This document shows positions 26,274-35,473 of a DNA stretch of 64,000 bases, piece after piece. The DNA comes from Salipaludibacillus sp047795645 (lineage in GTDB: Bacteria; Bacillota; Bacilli; Bacillales; Salisediminibacteriaceae): assembly GCF_047795645.1 (NCBI RefSeq), contig NZ_CP181045.1:1054001-1118000 (forward strand), given 5' to 3'. The position numbers were made by a program, and so were the translations under genes. A model generated the notes under the pieces. That model had not been told where the DNA came from. It made no database searches and was given only the letters and a program-made list of their open reading frames with translations. Within the stretch, counting starts at the first letter, position 1; every line of letters starts with the position of its first letter.

Positions 26274-26297
26274 TTAATTTATTTATGAACAATAAAA

Positions 26298-26336
26298 ACT
26301 TGAATCTTCTAACTTTGAAGGAGATTCAAGTTTTTT
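26298..26336 (+). terminator. Terminator after the DUF3953-like gene
   Basis: ACTTGAATCT and AGATTCAAGT form a perfect 10-bp stem, with six Ts immediately following. Confidence 0.85.
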
Positions 26337-26480
26337 GATCGTTTATTTACGAATGTTCGTCTTTAATAGAATAAGATTTTAGTAATGTGATAAAAGTATA
26401 CCTCTTTCGAAAAAGTTGCACGCCACTCTAATAGACTCCTTCAGCAATTTTTGCCGGGGGCACTCGTCCCATCGCTATAG

Positions 26481-26841
26481 GGAAGTGAACCGCTGAGATT
26501 AGAGCCGAACGGAGCGAAAAAGTAAGGAATAGGGAGTGAACCCCCGAGATTGGAACCGAACGGAGCAAAAAAGTAAGTAGTAGGGAGTGAACCCCCGAGA
26601 TTGGAGCCGAACGGAGCGAAAAAGTAAGTAGTAGGGAGCGAACCCCCGAGATTGGAGCCGAACGGAGCGAAAAAGTAAGAAATAGGGAGCGAACCGCTGA
26701 GATTGGAGCCGAACGGAGCGGAAAAGTAAGGAATAGGGAGTGAACCGCTGAGGTTGGAGCCGAACGGAGCGGAAAAGTAAGGAATAGGGAGTGAACCGCT
26801 GAGATTGGAGCCGAAAGTAGCGGAGAAGCAGGATGTAATAG
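26481..26841. repeat. Seven tandem 51-bp repeats
   Basis: Units begin at 26481 (52 bp), 26533, 26584, 26635, 26686, 26737 and 26788. The consensus contains GGAGTGAACCGCTGAGATTG, then GAGCCGAACGGAGCGAAAAA and GTAAGGAATAG. Inner units differ at a few positions (CCCCC for CCGCT, GTAGTAG for GGAATAG), and the last unit decays after 30 bp. The unit equals 17 codons, so one strand stays open by chance. It is unlike its surroundings in base composition. Confidence 0.92.
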
Positions 26842-27025
26842 AGTGATTTACACAAATAGAAGATTAGAATTGGGAAAACGGTACGAAAGAGAGAATTTTA
26901 AATTGTTATTATGAAGAATTAAGCTAAAGCTTCGTATATTTCAAATGAATAATTCAATAGCAATCTTGTTACTAAAATAGTAAACTAGGCTTTAGACTGT
27001 TTTAACGTGGAAGGGAAGAACGGAA

Positions 27026-28429
27026 ATGAATCGTTATCAACGTAACATAATTATTGCGCTGCTTATTGCAACCTTCCTAGCAGCGATCGAAGTGACTGTG
27101 ATCAGTACGGCCATGCCTGTCATTACAAGGGATCTTGGTGGGATAGATCTGATTAGTTGGGTATTTGCAATATATCTTTTAACGTATGCGGTGATGACAC
27201 CAATTTTCGGGAAACTAGCAGATTTATTTGGTAGAAAAAAGATATTTATTACTGGAGCAACGATTTTTCTAATAGGTTCGGCATTATGCGGACTTTCACA
27301 AACAATGGAACAATTAATTTTTTTCCGGGCAGTGCAAGGAATTGGGGCAGGAGCACTATTGCCAATGACTTTCACGATCGTAGGTGATGTGTTTTCATAC
27401 GAACAACGAGGGAAAGTTCAAGCGATTATTGGATCAATATGGGGGATTGCAGGAGTCTGTGGTCCGCTAGTTGGCGGTTTTTTTGTCGATTATTTCACAT
27501 GGCATTGGATCTTCTTTATTAATATTCCATTTGGTCTCGTCTCGATGTATTTAATTGGTAAATACTTAGAGGAGAAAATAGAGAAACGGAAACGATTGAT
27601 TGATTACGGAGGTGCAATCACCTTTATGATCGGAATGGCTACATTGTTATATGCCTTACTTTCAGGGGGGAATGACATCGCTTGGACCGATCCGACAATG
27701 TATATCTTGTTCGCGATTGGATTCAGTTTCTTATTAGCTTTTGTGATCATTCAGTTAAATGTTTCAGAACCAATGATGCCATTTTATTTGTTCAAAAATC
27801 GTCATTTATTAATTGCTAATGTGTGTGGGTTATTAATGGGATCGATTCTTATCGGTTTAACGGCATACTTACCACTTTGGGTTCAAGGAGTCTTATTGTT
27901 AGCGGCTACGTCATCTGGGTTAACATTAATTCCAATGTCGATTGGATGGCCATTAGGATCATTTATAAGTGGTCAGCTGCTTGTGCGGATTGGATCGAAA
28001 CCACTTTCACTTGTTGGGGTTATTCTGATTGCTTCAGGGACGTTTTCACTGACCTGGATCACTTCAACAACCTCAAATGTCATCCTTGTCATCATTATGT
28101 TTTTTATCGGGTTAGGGTTTGGTTTATCGATGACCGTCTATACTGTGATTGTTCAATCTTCCGTTGATTGGAGTCATCGAGGTACTGCTGCATCGTCAAA
28201 TGCTTTCCTTCGAACATTAGGACAAACGTTGGGGATAACGGTGTTAGGGATGTTTCTCAATCAGACGATTGGTGGACATGCGACAAATGGAGTCGACGTG
28301 GCACCTGATATCCTTGCCGCTGGTCTTCACTCGGTTTTCATTCTTTTAGCAATTAGTGGAGTGCTATTAGTTCTCGTAGCGAGCTTTCTACCGAAAGAAC
28401 AGCCAGAGCAAGCAAACGATCGTTCATAA
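27026..28429 (+). CDS. MDR-type MFS transporter, 14-helix DHA2 family
   Basis: A 467-residue efflux protein with about fourteen helices. It has the opening motif AAIEVTVISTAMPVI, motif A GKLADLFGRKK near residue 70, and motif C with GIAGVCGPLVGGFFVDYF near 145. This family exports structurally diverse toxic compounds using the proton gradient. GGAAGGGAAGAACGGAA precedes the ATG. The helicase gene follows after 37 bp on the same strand, so cotranscription is possible but functionally unexplained. Confidence 0.87.
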   Translation: MNRYQRNIIIALLIATFLAAIEVTVISTAMPVITRDLGGIDLISWVFAIYLLTYAVMTPIFGKLADLFGRKKIFITGATIFLIGSALCGLSQTMEQLIFFRAVQGIGAGALLPMTFTIVGDVFSYEQRGKVQAIIGSIWGIAGVCGPLVGGFFVDYFTWHWIFFINIPFGLVSMYLIGKYLEEKIEKRKRLIDYGGAITFMIGMATLLYALLSGGNDIAWTDPTMYILFAIGFSFLLAFVIIQLNVSEPMMPFYLFKNRHLLIANVCGLLMGSILIGLTAYLPLWVQGVLLLAATSSGLTLIPMSIGWPLGSFISGQLLVRIGSKPLSLVGVILIASGTFSLTWITSTTSNVILVIIMFFIGLGFGLSMTVYTVIVQSSVDWSHRGTAASSNAFLRTLGQTLGITVLGMFLNQTIGGHATNGVDVAPDILAAGLHSVFILLAISGVLLVLVASFLPKEQPEQANDRS

Positions 28430-28466
28430 TGAAAGATATGATGAATTTATTTGAAGTCGGTGATTA

Positions 28467-30761
28467 ATGATGGAAAAAGCAGAACGATTTATGACGTATC
28501 CGTTCGGAGCAAAAAATAAACAACTTCATGGAGCAATTTTTGCATCAACTGAAACGAGTGCTGATCTAGTTTCTGATGAAGAGAGAGACGCTTTTTATTT
28601 CAGATCGCTTGAGAAGATGGGAGTATTTCTGAATAAACCACAATTGGAGGCCGTAAGACATGGTCAAGGACCAGCACTAGTTTTAGCTGGAGCAGGGAGC
28701 GGTAAAACGAGAGTCCTTGTATCAAGAACGGGGTATTTACTCTCTGTTCAAAAAGTTGATCCTAAAAATATTTTACTCGTTACATTTACAAAGAAAGCAT
28801 CGGAAGAGATGAAACAACGAATTGCATCTCTCCCGGGATTGCCTAAAAGAACGGTCAATGAAATTACTGCAGGAACGTTTCACTCAATTTTTTATCGATT
28901 GTTGAAAAGTAGAGGGTTTGACCAACAAGTAATAAGCAGTGAGAAGCAAAAACAAATTGCAATTAAAATGATTCTTAAACGTCACGAACTGCAAGATTCA
29001 TACGAATCTGAAACGTTATTAGCGATTTTGTCTTCTTATAAGAACAACATGAAAACGGTACATGATATGCCTTCGAAACTTCCTGTTGAAAAAGAAGTGA
29101 AAGATGTTTTAACAGAATATGAAGGATGGAAGCAAGAAAGAAATTATTTAGACTTCGATGATATGTTATTAGAAACATACTTGCTTTTAATAAGAGACCC
29201 TCAACTTTTAAAAGCGATGCAGCGACGATTCCAATACATTTTATGTGACGAGTGGCAAGATACGAACCCGATTCAATATGAATTAATAAAGATGGTGGCG
29301 AACCCCCTTGACCATTTATTTGTTGTTGGCGATGATGATCAAACGATATTTAGTTTTAATGGGGCAGACAGTTCGATAATTTTGAATTTTACTACAGATT
29401 TCCCTGCAACAAAATCAATCACACTTGATATCAATTATCGGTCTGCAGCGGATATTGTCTCTCTTGGCAATCAGGTTATTAAACATAATAAAATGAGACA
29501 TAAGAAAACATTGAAAGCAAGCAAAATAGCCGATCAAAAGCCAGTATTTTTAAAACCCGAATCAACAGATGATGAGGCGAAATTAATTATTAAAAAAATA
29601 ATTGATGCGGTAAAGTTTGAAGGGAGAAGGTTTAAGGATTTTGCAATTCTCCACCGCACAGCTACAAGTAGTCGAGCCATCTTTGATCAAATGGTTATCA
29701 TGGAAGTACCTTTTATTACATTTACAAGAGGAGAAACTTTCTATGAAAACAGTATTGTTCAAATGATTCTTGATTATTTAAGACTTTCTTTGGATCCACA
29801 AAACATAGCAGCACTTCGTAATATTTTGCCTAGTTTGTACTTAAATCGAGAAAAAACGATCCAGTATATCGAAACAGAAGCAATGTTTAACCCTGGAAAG
29901 AAACTACTAGATCATGTCCAGAATTTACCGAACCTTAAGGACTTTCAAAAAAAACAAATCAATCAACGTCTTAATACAATTAAACTCCTTCAGCAAAAAA
30001 CGGCTATAGGTGCGATTAAAGAGATACGTACTTTTTACGATAAATATTTGGAAGCTGATGAGCGGAAAACGAAGACGATGGATAAAGAAATGATTAAAGA
30101 AACGTTAGCAGAGTTAGAATCGTCGGCAAAATCATTTAAAACAGTTCGGGAGTATATCGGATTTATTGATGAAATTATTACTAAAAACAAAGAAATGGCT
30201 GGACGGCGACCGGAGGATAATGGCGATGTGATTTCACTAATGACGATTCATCGCTCAAAAGGGTTGGAATACCCTGTCATTTACCTGATTGGAGCTTCAG
30301 AAACCATTTTGCCACATAGTTCCGCACTCGAAGCGGATCAACGAAAAGATTCGCTTATCCCTGGAGAAGGAAAGCAAAAAATTGCTTGTGCGATTGAAGA
30401 AGAACGCAGACTCGCCTATGTAGCCATTACAAGAGCGCAAGAAGAGCTTTGTATTAGTTCACCATCCATGTACCGCGGAAAACAAATAAGTGTTTCTCGA
30501 TTTTTATTGGAAGCATATGGTGCATGGGAATCGAAGAAGAATATCTCCGAAATGAAAATTGGGAGAGTCAAAAAAGGCAACGAATCGTCAGAACGAAAAT
30601 CAGAAATAGTTCACGAAATTGTGTGGGAATGTACTAGCTTCATATGTAACGGATGGAAACGAGTCAGCAATCAAAGTAAAATAGACGAAGAGCAAAAGGC
30701 TTGCCCACTTTGTAAAAGTGAAATGGTTAAAGCTGATCGAGAAATTAAAATCTACAAGTGA
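28467..30761 (+). CDS. UvrD/Rep-family DNA helicase, YjcD-like
   Basis: A 764-residue superfamily 1A helicase. The Q-motif region LNKPQLEAV is near residue 56, Walker A AGAGSGKT at 74-81, motif II is DEWQDT near 260 (the more usual form is DEFQDT), motif III is GDDDQTIFSFNGA, and motifs V/VI include MTIHRSKGLEYP and EERRLAYVAITRA. It differs from PcrA by a ~75-residue tail with a zinc-finger-like Cys set (WECTSFIC … CPLCKSEM). Size and tail resemble YjcD of B. subtilis. It probably unwinds DNA during repair or conflict resolution. The ribosome binding site is weak. Confidence 0.87.
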   Translation: MMEKAERFMTYPFGAKNKQLHGAIFASTETSADLVSDEERDAFYFRSLEKMGVFLNKPQLEAVRHGQGPALVLAGAGSGKTRVLVSRTGYLLSVQKVDPKNILLVTFTKKASEEMKQRIASLPGLPKRTVNEITAGTFHSIFYRLLKSRGFDQQVISSEKQKQIAIKMILKRHELQDSYESETLLAILSSYKNNMKTVHDMPSKLPVEKEVKDVLTEYEGWKQERNYLDFDDMLLETYLLLIRDPQLLKAMQRRFQYILCDEWQDTNPIQYELIKMVANPLDHLFVVGDDDQTIFSFNGADSSIILNFTTDFPATKSITLDINYRSAADIVSLGNQVIKHNKMRHKKTLKASKIADQKPVFLKPESTDDEAKLIIKKIIDAVKFEGRRFKDFAILHRTATSSRAIFDQMVIMEVPFITFTRGETFYENSIVQMILDYLRLSLDPQNIAALRNILPSLYLNREKTIQYIETEAMFNPGKKLLDHVQNLPNLKDFQKKQINQRLNTIKLLQQKTAIGAIKEIRTFYDKYLEADERKTKTMDKEMIKETLAELESSAKSFKTVREYIGFIDEIITKNKEMAGRRPEDNGDVISLMTIHRSKGLEYPVIYLIGASETILPHSSALEADQRKDSLIPGEGKQKIACAIEEERRLAYVAITRAQEELCISSPSMYRGKQISVSRFLLEAYGAWESKKNISEMKIGRVKKGNESSERKSEIVHEIVWECTSFICNGWKRVSNQSKIDEEQKACPLCKSEMVKADREIKIYK

Positions 30762-30795
30762 GAATCCTCACTAATAAAAAAAGGAGGGGTTGAAG

Positions 30796-31863
30796 GTGGA
30801 GAAATTACTTAAAACGTTAACGTCACTTCACGGACCATGTGGTTACGAACAACCAGTTAGTCGATGGGTTCGCGACACGCTTCGCCCGATTGTGGATGAC
30901 ATCGATGTCGACGCTCTCGGAAATGTAATCGCAATTAAAAACGGCAGCAGGCCAGGTCCATCAATGATCATGACAGCGCATATGGATGAGATTGGATTCA
31001 TCGTGAAGAAGATAGAATCTAATGGCTTAATCCGTTTTGAAAAATTAGGAGGCCATGATGATCGTATCTTGTTGACGCAAAAAGTACAAATTCGCACAAA
31101 AACTGGATTGATAACTGGAATAATTGGTAGTATTTCTGCTCATTTTGCGAAGTTTGATGATGCTAGTCGTGTTCGAAATCACCGTGAATTATACATTGAT
31201 GTAGGCGCTAAAAGTAAACAAGGCGCAATAGATTTAGGTGTCGAAATTGGTTCTCCAATAACGTGGATGCCCAATATGGATTACCTCGGCAATGAATCGA
31301 CCGGTCGTTTCGTTGGAAAAGGGTTCGATGATCGAGCAGGATGTGCAGTACTGATAAAAACGTTACAAGAGCTGGAGAAGACATCATTCTCTGGAAAGGT
31401 TACGGCAATTTTCACTGTTCAAGAAGAAGTGGGATTACGTGGTGCACAAGTCGCTGCAAGTCAAACAGAAGCAGACGTTGCGATTGCTATCGATACAACC
31501 GCGGTAAGCGATACTCTAGAAGAGACGATGGATGATACGTTAGCGATAGGAGGAGGAACGGGAATCAAAGTTCTTGATGCTAGTTTGATTTCTCATCCTG
31601 CAGTTAAAGACTATTTGATAGAATTAGCAACTAATCACGAAATTCGATACCAACTTGAAATCTTTCCTGGTATTGGTACCGATGGCGGTGCCATAAGCTT
31701 AGCCAATCGTGGAATTCCAACTGGTGTATTATCGATTTCTTCTCGCTATGCACATTCGCCAGTTGAAGTAATTGATATGGATGATCTCAGAGCTACGAAA
31801 GATCTTTTGAAAGCATTTATTTTATCGCTGACAAAAGAGACGGATTTTTCATTTTTGAGTTAG
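30796..31863 (+). CDS. M42-family aminopeptidase
   Basis: A 355-residue metallopeptidase of the M42 group (glutamyl aminopeptidase/YsdC/FrvX, formerly annotated as endoglucanase). The two-metal site is visible: His in MTAHMDEIGF, Asp in GFDDRAGC, the Glu pair in VQEEVG, Asp in AIDTTAV and His in YAHSPVEV. These enzymes form dodecameric shells and remove N-terminal residues from peptides. The frame starts at TTG 30790, but GTG at 30796 is better spaced from AAGGAGGGG. It follows the helicase gene by 34 bp. Confidence 0.88.
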   Translation: MEKLLKTLTSLHGPCGYEQPVSRWVRDTLRPIVDDIDVDALGNVIAIKNGSRPGPSMIMTAHMDEIGFIVKKIESNGLIRFEKLGGHDDRILLTQKVQIRTKTGLITGIIGSISAHFAKFDDASRVRNHRELYIDVGAKSKQGAIDLGVEIGSPITWMPNMDYLGNESTGRFVGKGFDDRAGCAVLIKTLQELEKTSFSGKVTAIFTVQEEVGLRGAQVAASQTEADVAIAIDTTAVSDTLEETMDDTLAIGGGTGIKVLDASLISHPAVKDYLIELATNHEIRYQLEIFPGIGTDGGAISLANRGIPTGVLSISSRYAHSPVEVIDMDDLRATKDLLKAFILSLTKETDFSFLS

Positions 31864-32019
31864 GTAATTTGCAATTAATAGAGGACAAAGAAAGATAAAT
31901 TAATTTAGATACGCTTTTCGTTTATGATTTAACGTATTTGAATGCATGGATCATGGTACAATAGATAATAGGAAATTCTTACCGAGAGTTTTACGTAGAG
32001 ATGAAAGGGATTGAAGAGT

Positions 32020-32469
32020 TTGAGTAATGAAGAAACAAGAAAAGAATCACCAGCTAATTTTGCAGAATTAAAGAAATCGATTAACAGAAAATCTAATTGG
32101 CGCGAGCGTCTTGATGCAGTTGAAGAGTTAGGTCAGTGGAAAACTAGGGAGACGAAGGAATTATTGCATCATAGTATGACCGGAGACCCTGTCTATAGAG
32201 TTCAAATTGCTGCATATGAAAAATTAAAGGGACTGGGTGAGCAAGTTTCCAAGCCTGAGTATAAGAATGAAGATCCTATCAAGGGTACGAAAAAAATCCT
32301 TATTCGTATAAAAAAGAGTCTTCCTAAGGACCATTCCTATGAACAGTTCAAAGAAAAAGTCAAAAAGATGAGGCTTGATTTGTACGATACGTATGAAGGG
32401 GACAAAGGAGATAACTTTGATCAGTGGCTAGAAGAGACATGGGCTAGCTTATCAATTGGTAGAAATTAA
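32020..32469 (+). CDS. HEAT-repeat-like small protein
   Basis: A 149-residue soluble, charged protein. Residues ~20-75 (NWRERLDAVEELGQW … YRVQIAAYEKLKGLG) look like one to two HEAT or PBS-lyase-type helical repeats. The remainder (KILIRIKKSLPKDHSYEQFKEKVKKMR to the end) is a conserved-looking helical tail. Bacilli encode similar HEAT-repeat-domain proteins without assigned function. The start is TTG at 32020, nine bases after AAAGGGA. It has its own terminator. Confidence 0.65.
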   Translation: MSNEETRKESPANFAELKKSINRKSNWRERLDAVEELGQWKTRETKELLHHSMTGDPVYRVQIAAYEKLKGLGEQVSKPEYKNEDPIKGTKKILIRIKKSLPKDHSYEQFKEKVKKMRLDLYDTYEGDKGDNFDQWLEETWASLSIGRN

Positions 32470-32496
32470 AGTAATGTAATTGAATAACGTTAAACA

Positions 32497-32534
32497 AAAA
32501 AGGTACTTCTTAGTAAAGAAGCACCTTTTTTTTT
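32497..32534. terminator. Bidirectional terminator between convergent genes
   Basis: AAGGTACTTCTT and AAGAAGCACCTT pair with one mismatch across AGTA. There is a T8 run on the plus side and an A run before it, which terminates the minus-strand gene. Confidence 0.85.
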
Positions 32535-32595
32535 GAAAAACAGATTGAATAAATAGTGCGCTAAAATGTTTTTAGTTAAAACTCAAAAGTCAAAA

Positions 32596-32817
32596 TTAAT
32601 TCATCCGCTTCTTCACTTTCTCAATGAGTTTATCTTCTTTTTTTGCAGAAACTACTTCGCCATTAACAAAAACAAATGGTTTCTTTTTACCTTTTTTACA
32701 GTAAGAGTGACAACCGATGTTGATTTTTGCATTTGAATCTATTTTTTTCAGTCGAGAAACTAGCGAGTCTATATTTGTTGCTTTGCATTTATCACAAACT
32801 TTAAATTTGTTTGTCAT
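32596..32817 (-). CDS. DUF1450 (YuzB-like) small Cys protein
   Basis: A 73-residue basic protein with four cysteines in a thioredoxin-like ferredoxin pattern (CDKC near residues 8-11, CHSYC near 36-40), followed by FVFVNGEVVSAKKEDKLIEKV. The latter is the typical ending of the DUF1450/YuzB family. It may bind an iron-sulfur cluster or a metal, but no function is established. The ATG has AGGTGAAAT upstream. It is monocistronic. Confidence 0.75.
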   Translation of the reverse strand: MTNKFKVCDKCKATNIDSLVSRLKKIDSNAKINIGCHSYCKKGKKKPFVFVNGEVVSAKKEDKLIEKVKKRMN

Positions 32818-32944
32818 ATTTCACCTACATTCCATAGTCAACAATGAGAGCAGCTTATATAAATTCTACAATTAAACGGTACGTTGGATCAACTTTGATG
32901 ATTGTGAAACGATGAATTATAATGAAATCGAGAGGAGAATATTT

Positions 32945-33859
32945 ATGCATCTTCAGGAACAGTTTGTGCAATCTGTCCGTTTGTATTTCAAAGATGATGG
33001 GGAGAAGTGGTTACAAGAGCTCCCGTCTCTCATTGCTTATTGTGAGAGGAATTGGAAATTAAAATTGAAAGATCCATATCATCTTTCTATTAATTATGTG
33101 GCACCCGCTACCATGGAGGATAATACGGAAGTTGTAGTGAAGATTTGTTTGCCTGGTAAGGAATTTACTGATGAACTTGAAACATTAAAACTTTACAACG
33201 GGCGAGGAACAGTGAAGTTAATCGATTCAGATACCGAGAAAGGTATTTTGATATTGGAGAAGATTACACCTGGATATACTTTAGCGGAAGAAAATAATGA
33301 CGAAAAGGCATGTCGGGTAGCAGCTAAATTGCTTAAGAAATTAGTAATCCCAGCACCGAATCATACGAAAATATCACCTGTTAACAATAGAGAAGAAAAA
33401 CTGAGACGACTTGTTATTAATAATCCAGAGGGCATAGGGCCTATTTCAAAGGAAATGATGAGTAAAGCTCTAAATATTTTTACATATTTAACTCAGACAA
33501 CTAGTCAAGTATTTCTCTTACATGGGGATTTCCATCATTATAATATACTCTCATCTGCAAACGAGAATTACAAAGCGATTGATCCTAAAGGCGTAATTGG
33601 TGAGCTAGAGTACGATCTGATACAGTACATGTTAAATAAGTTACCAGAAAAAGGTGCTTATAGTGTGATTGAAAAAAGAGTAAACATATTCACAAATGAG
33701 CTTAAGCTTAATAAAGAAAGGCTACTTCTTTGGGGCTATTGTCACACTGTATTAGCAACTTGTTGGAGCGTTGATGATGATGGATCATATTGTAAACCAT
33801 TTTACGGGGGAATAACAATTTTTGAAGAGCTTCATAAAGATATATTTGGTAGCAAGTGA
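32945..33859 (+). CDS. APH(6)-like kinase, aminoglycoside phosphotransferase family
   Basis: A 304-residue protein-kinase-like phosphotransferase. The catalytic loop is LLHGDFHHYNIL near residue 200, and the metal-binding segment AIDPKGVIGELEYD near 220 is the version seen in streptomycin 6-kinase and the related hydroxyurea-resistance family (APH_6_hur). The nucleotide-binding Lys is in VVVKICLPG. It could inactivate an aminoglycoside or phosphorylate another small molecule. Resistance cannot be claimed from family alone. The ATG at 32945 has GAGAGGAGAAT upstream. An earlier ATG at 32912 lacks a site. Confidence 0.8.
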   Translation: MHLQEQFVQSVRLYFKDDGEKWLQELPSLIAYCERNWKLKLKDPYHLSINYVAPATMEDNTEVVVKICLPGKEFTDELETLKLYNGRGTVKLIDSDTEKGILILEKITPGYTLAEENNDEKACRVAAKLLKKLVIPAPNHTKISPVNNREEKLRRLVINNPEGIGPISKEMMSKALNIFTYLTQTTSQVFLLHGDFHHYNILSSANENYKAIDPKGVIGELEYDLIQYMLNKLPEKGAYSVIEKRVNIFTNELKLNKERLLLWGYCHTVLATCWSVDDDGSYCKPFYGGITIFEELHKDIFGSK

Positions 33860-33889
33860 AATACAATTAATTTTACAAAATGATTATCT

Positions 33890-33962
33890 AATTCCTGTCA
33901 CAGGTCAACCACTATGAAACATAGGCTACCAAGTAGTGTATACGTCTATGACAGGAGGAATT
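33890..33962 (+). promoter_or_regulatory. Possible 5'UTR stem that masks a ribosome binding site
   Basis: AATTCCTGTCA (33890-33900) is complementary to TGACAGG (33949-33955) plus AATT (33959-33962), with AGG bulged. The ribosome binding site AGGAGG of the next gene (33953-33958) lies within this stem. Whether it forms depends on where transcription begins, which is not evident. Confidence 0.35.
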
Positions 33963-33965
33963 AAA

Positions 33966-34646
33966 ATGTATGCAAATGATCCTTACTATCTGAAACACCG
34001 TTATTTTTATCCTGCGAATTTTTATTCTGAGCATCCATACTCAAACGCTAATAGAAGTTATCCAGTCTATCCGAATGATGCAATGGGACAATTAGACCGG
34101 CAACAAGCGATTAGAGGCCAAGCTTCATGGACAGAGGGTGGCACAGTAACGCGGTGTGACATACCTTGGTCACAAAATCAATATATGACTGTAGGGGTTG
34201 GTGTAGAATCGCCGTATAGGTGTGGAGAAACGTTATATGTTAGAAATTTACGAATACCTGGACAAAGTCCAGTAGCAGTGACAGTAGTCGACCAGGTTCC
34301 AGGATATCAGCAAGATAAAATCAATCTTCACCGAGTAGCATTTGAAGCTTTGGGAGCAAATTTAGATGAAGGCATCATTGATGTTGAAATTATTATTGCT
34401 AATGAAGTAGAAGAAGACGAAGATACATGGGGATCGTTTCTTCAAGGAATTGTGCAAACCGCTTATTCGGAATACACCATTACGAACGAACAATTGGTGG
34501 AACAAATAGAGGTTACAGCTGATCGGGTAAGAGAGATCTATGAATTTACGCTACAATCTACGGAGGAAGAGATAACTGTTAAGGGCCAAGTTGTCTTTAA
34601 TCCTAATACAAATCGTCTTATATCATTTGACGTAAATGGAGCTTAA
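33966..34646 (+). CDS. DPBB (RlpA/expansin-like) protein with C-terminal DUF3889-like region
   Basis: A 226-residue protein. After a Tyr/Pro-rich N-terminus (residues 1-40) comes a double-psi beta-barrel-like domain (GQASWTEGGTVTRCDIPW … VTVVDQVPGYQQDKINLHRVAFEALG). The C-terminal part (SEYTITNEQLVEQIE … ISFDVNG) resembles DUF3889. There is no signal peptide, although DPBB proteins of bacilli are often associated with the cell wall or spore. AGGAGG lies seven bases before the ATG at 33966. Function unknown. Confidence 0.62.
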   Translation: MYANDPYYLKHRYFYPANFYSEHPYSNANRSYPVYPNDAMGQLDRQQAIRGQASWTEGGTVTRCDIPWSQNQYMTVGVGVESPYRCGETLYVRNLRIPGQSPVAVTVVDQVPGYQQDKINLHRVAFEALGANLDEGIIDVEIIIANEVEEDEDTWGSFLQGIVQTAYSEYTITNEQLVEQIEVTADRVREIYEFTLQSTEEEITVKGQVVFNPNTNRLISFDVNGA

Positions 34647-34701
34647 GAATAAAGTATTGTAATTAAAAACAGCCTAGTATGATCAAAATTAAATAAGTAC
34701 G

Positions 34702-34742
34702 AAAAAAACGTTCACCTAGGTCGGTCTGGTGAACGTTTTTTA
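34702..34742. terminator. Bidirectional terminator
   Basis: AACGTTCACC and GGTGAACGTT form a perfect 10-bp stem with an 11-base loop, with an A run before and a T run after. It serves both converging genes. Confidence 0.88.
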
Positions 34743-34765
34743 TAATATGCATTTTTTAGATTGTT

Positions 34766-35473
34766 TTACCACTCTTTCGGTTGGTAATTTAGATCTCTGA
34801 ATAATTGCTTCTTTTCTTTCTTTGATAAATCTCTCCATTGTCCAACGGGAAGGTTACCTAATTGAATATTCATCACACGTGTTCGTTGAAGTCGGAAAAC
34901 GTCATATCCTAACTCCGCGCACATTCGACGGATTTGCCGATTTAATCCTTGTGTCAACGTGATCTGAAATTCAAAGTTAGATAATTGATAAACTTTACAA
35001 GGTAGCGTTTTTGTTCCTAATATATGGACACCTTCCGCCATATTTTTCAAAAATTCTTCAGAAATTGGCTTATCCACGGATACGATATATTCCTTTTCAT
35101 GCTCGTTTTCAACTCGTAATATTTCGTTAACAATATCCCCGTCATTTGTTAGAAGTATTAGCCCATCTGACTCTTTATCTAAACGTCCAATATTATAGAT
35201 CCTAAGAGGGTGATTGACTAAATCAACGATATTTCCTTTCACATTTTTCTCGGTCGTACTTGTGATACCAATAGGTTTATTCAAAGCAATGTATACATAG
35301 TTATTCGCCATTTGAATTGGATCGCCGCTTACGAGAACTTTATCCCCTGGTTTAACTTGGTAACCAGGTTTGGGAATTTTCCCATTAACGGTAACTTGTC
35401 TTTCAAGAATTAATTTATCTGCCCCGCGCCTCGATGTTTTTCCTGACTCGCTTATATATTTGTTAATACGAAT
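34766..35473 (-). CDS. rluF: 23S rRNA pseudouridine synthase RluF
   Basis: A ~235-residue protein with an N-terminal S4 RNA-binding domain (residues 1-60) and an RsuA-family catalytic domain. The catalytic Asp is in IGRLDKESDGLILLTNDGD, and the later LTQGLNRQIRRMC motif is typical of RluF. It isomerises a uridine in 23S rRNA, near position 2604 in E. coli numbering. Family members begin M-R-I-N-K. Here R-I-N-K is preceded by ATT at 35473, six bases after AAGGGTGTG. A GTG at 35482 overlaps that site, so it is a less likely start although formally possible. Confidence 0.87.
   Translation of the reverse strand: MRINKYISESGKTSRRGADKLILERQVTVNGKIPKPGYQVKPGDKVLVSGDPIQMANNYVYIALNKPIGITSTTEKNVKGNIVDLVNHPLRIYNIGRLDKESDGLILLTNDGDIVNEILRVENEHEKEYIVSVDKPISEEFLKNMAEGVHILGTKTLPCKVYQLSNFEFQITLTQGLNRQIRRMCAELGYDVFRLQRTRVMNIQLGNLPVGQWRDLSKKEKKQLFRDLNYQPKEW

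Larger units (their letters stand above)
26274..27025. other. 752-bp intergenic region dominated by tandem repeats
   Basis: It contains the terminator at 26298-26336, a G+C-richer stretch at 26410-26480 with no recognisable gene, the 51-bp repeat array at 26481-26841, and ~180 bp of A+T-rich DNA before the MFS gene. The 118-residue minus-strand frame through the repeats arises because the unit length is divisible by three. Confidence 0.7.

Noticed and set aside
26499..26855. 118-residue minus-strand ORF.
   Set aside because: It is a by-product of the 51-bp tandem repeats. It has no ribosome binding site and an extreme composition.
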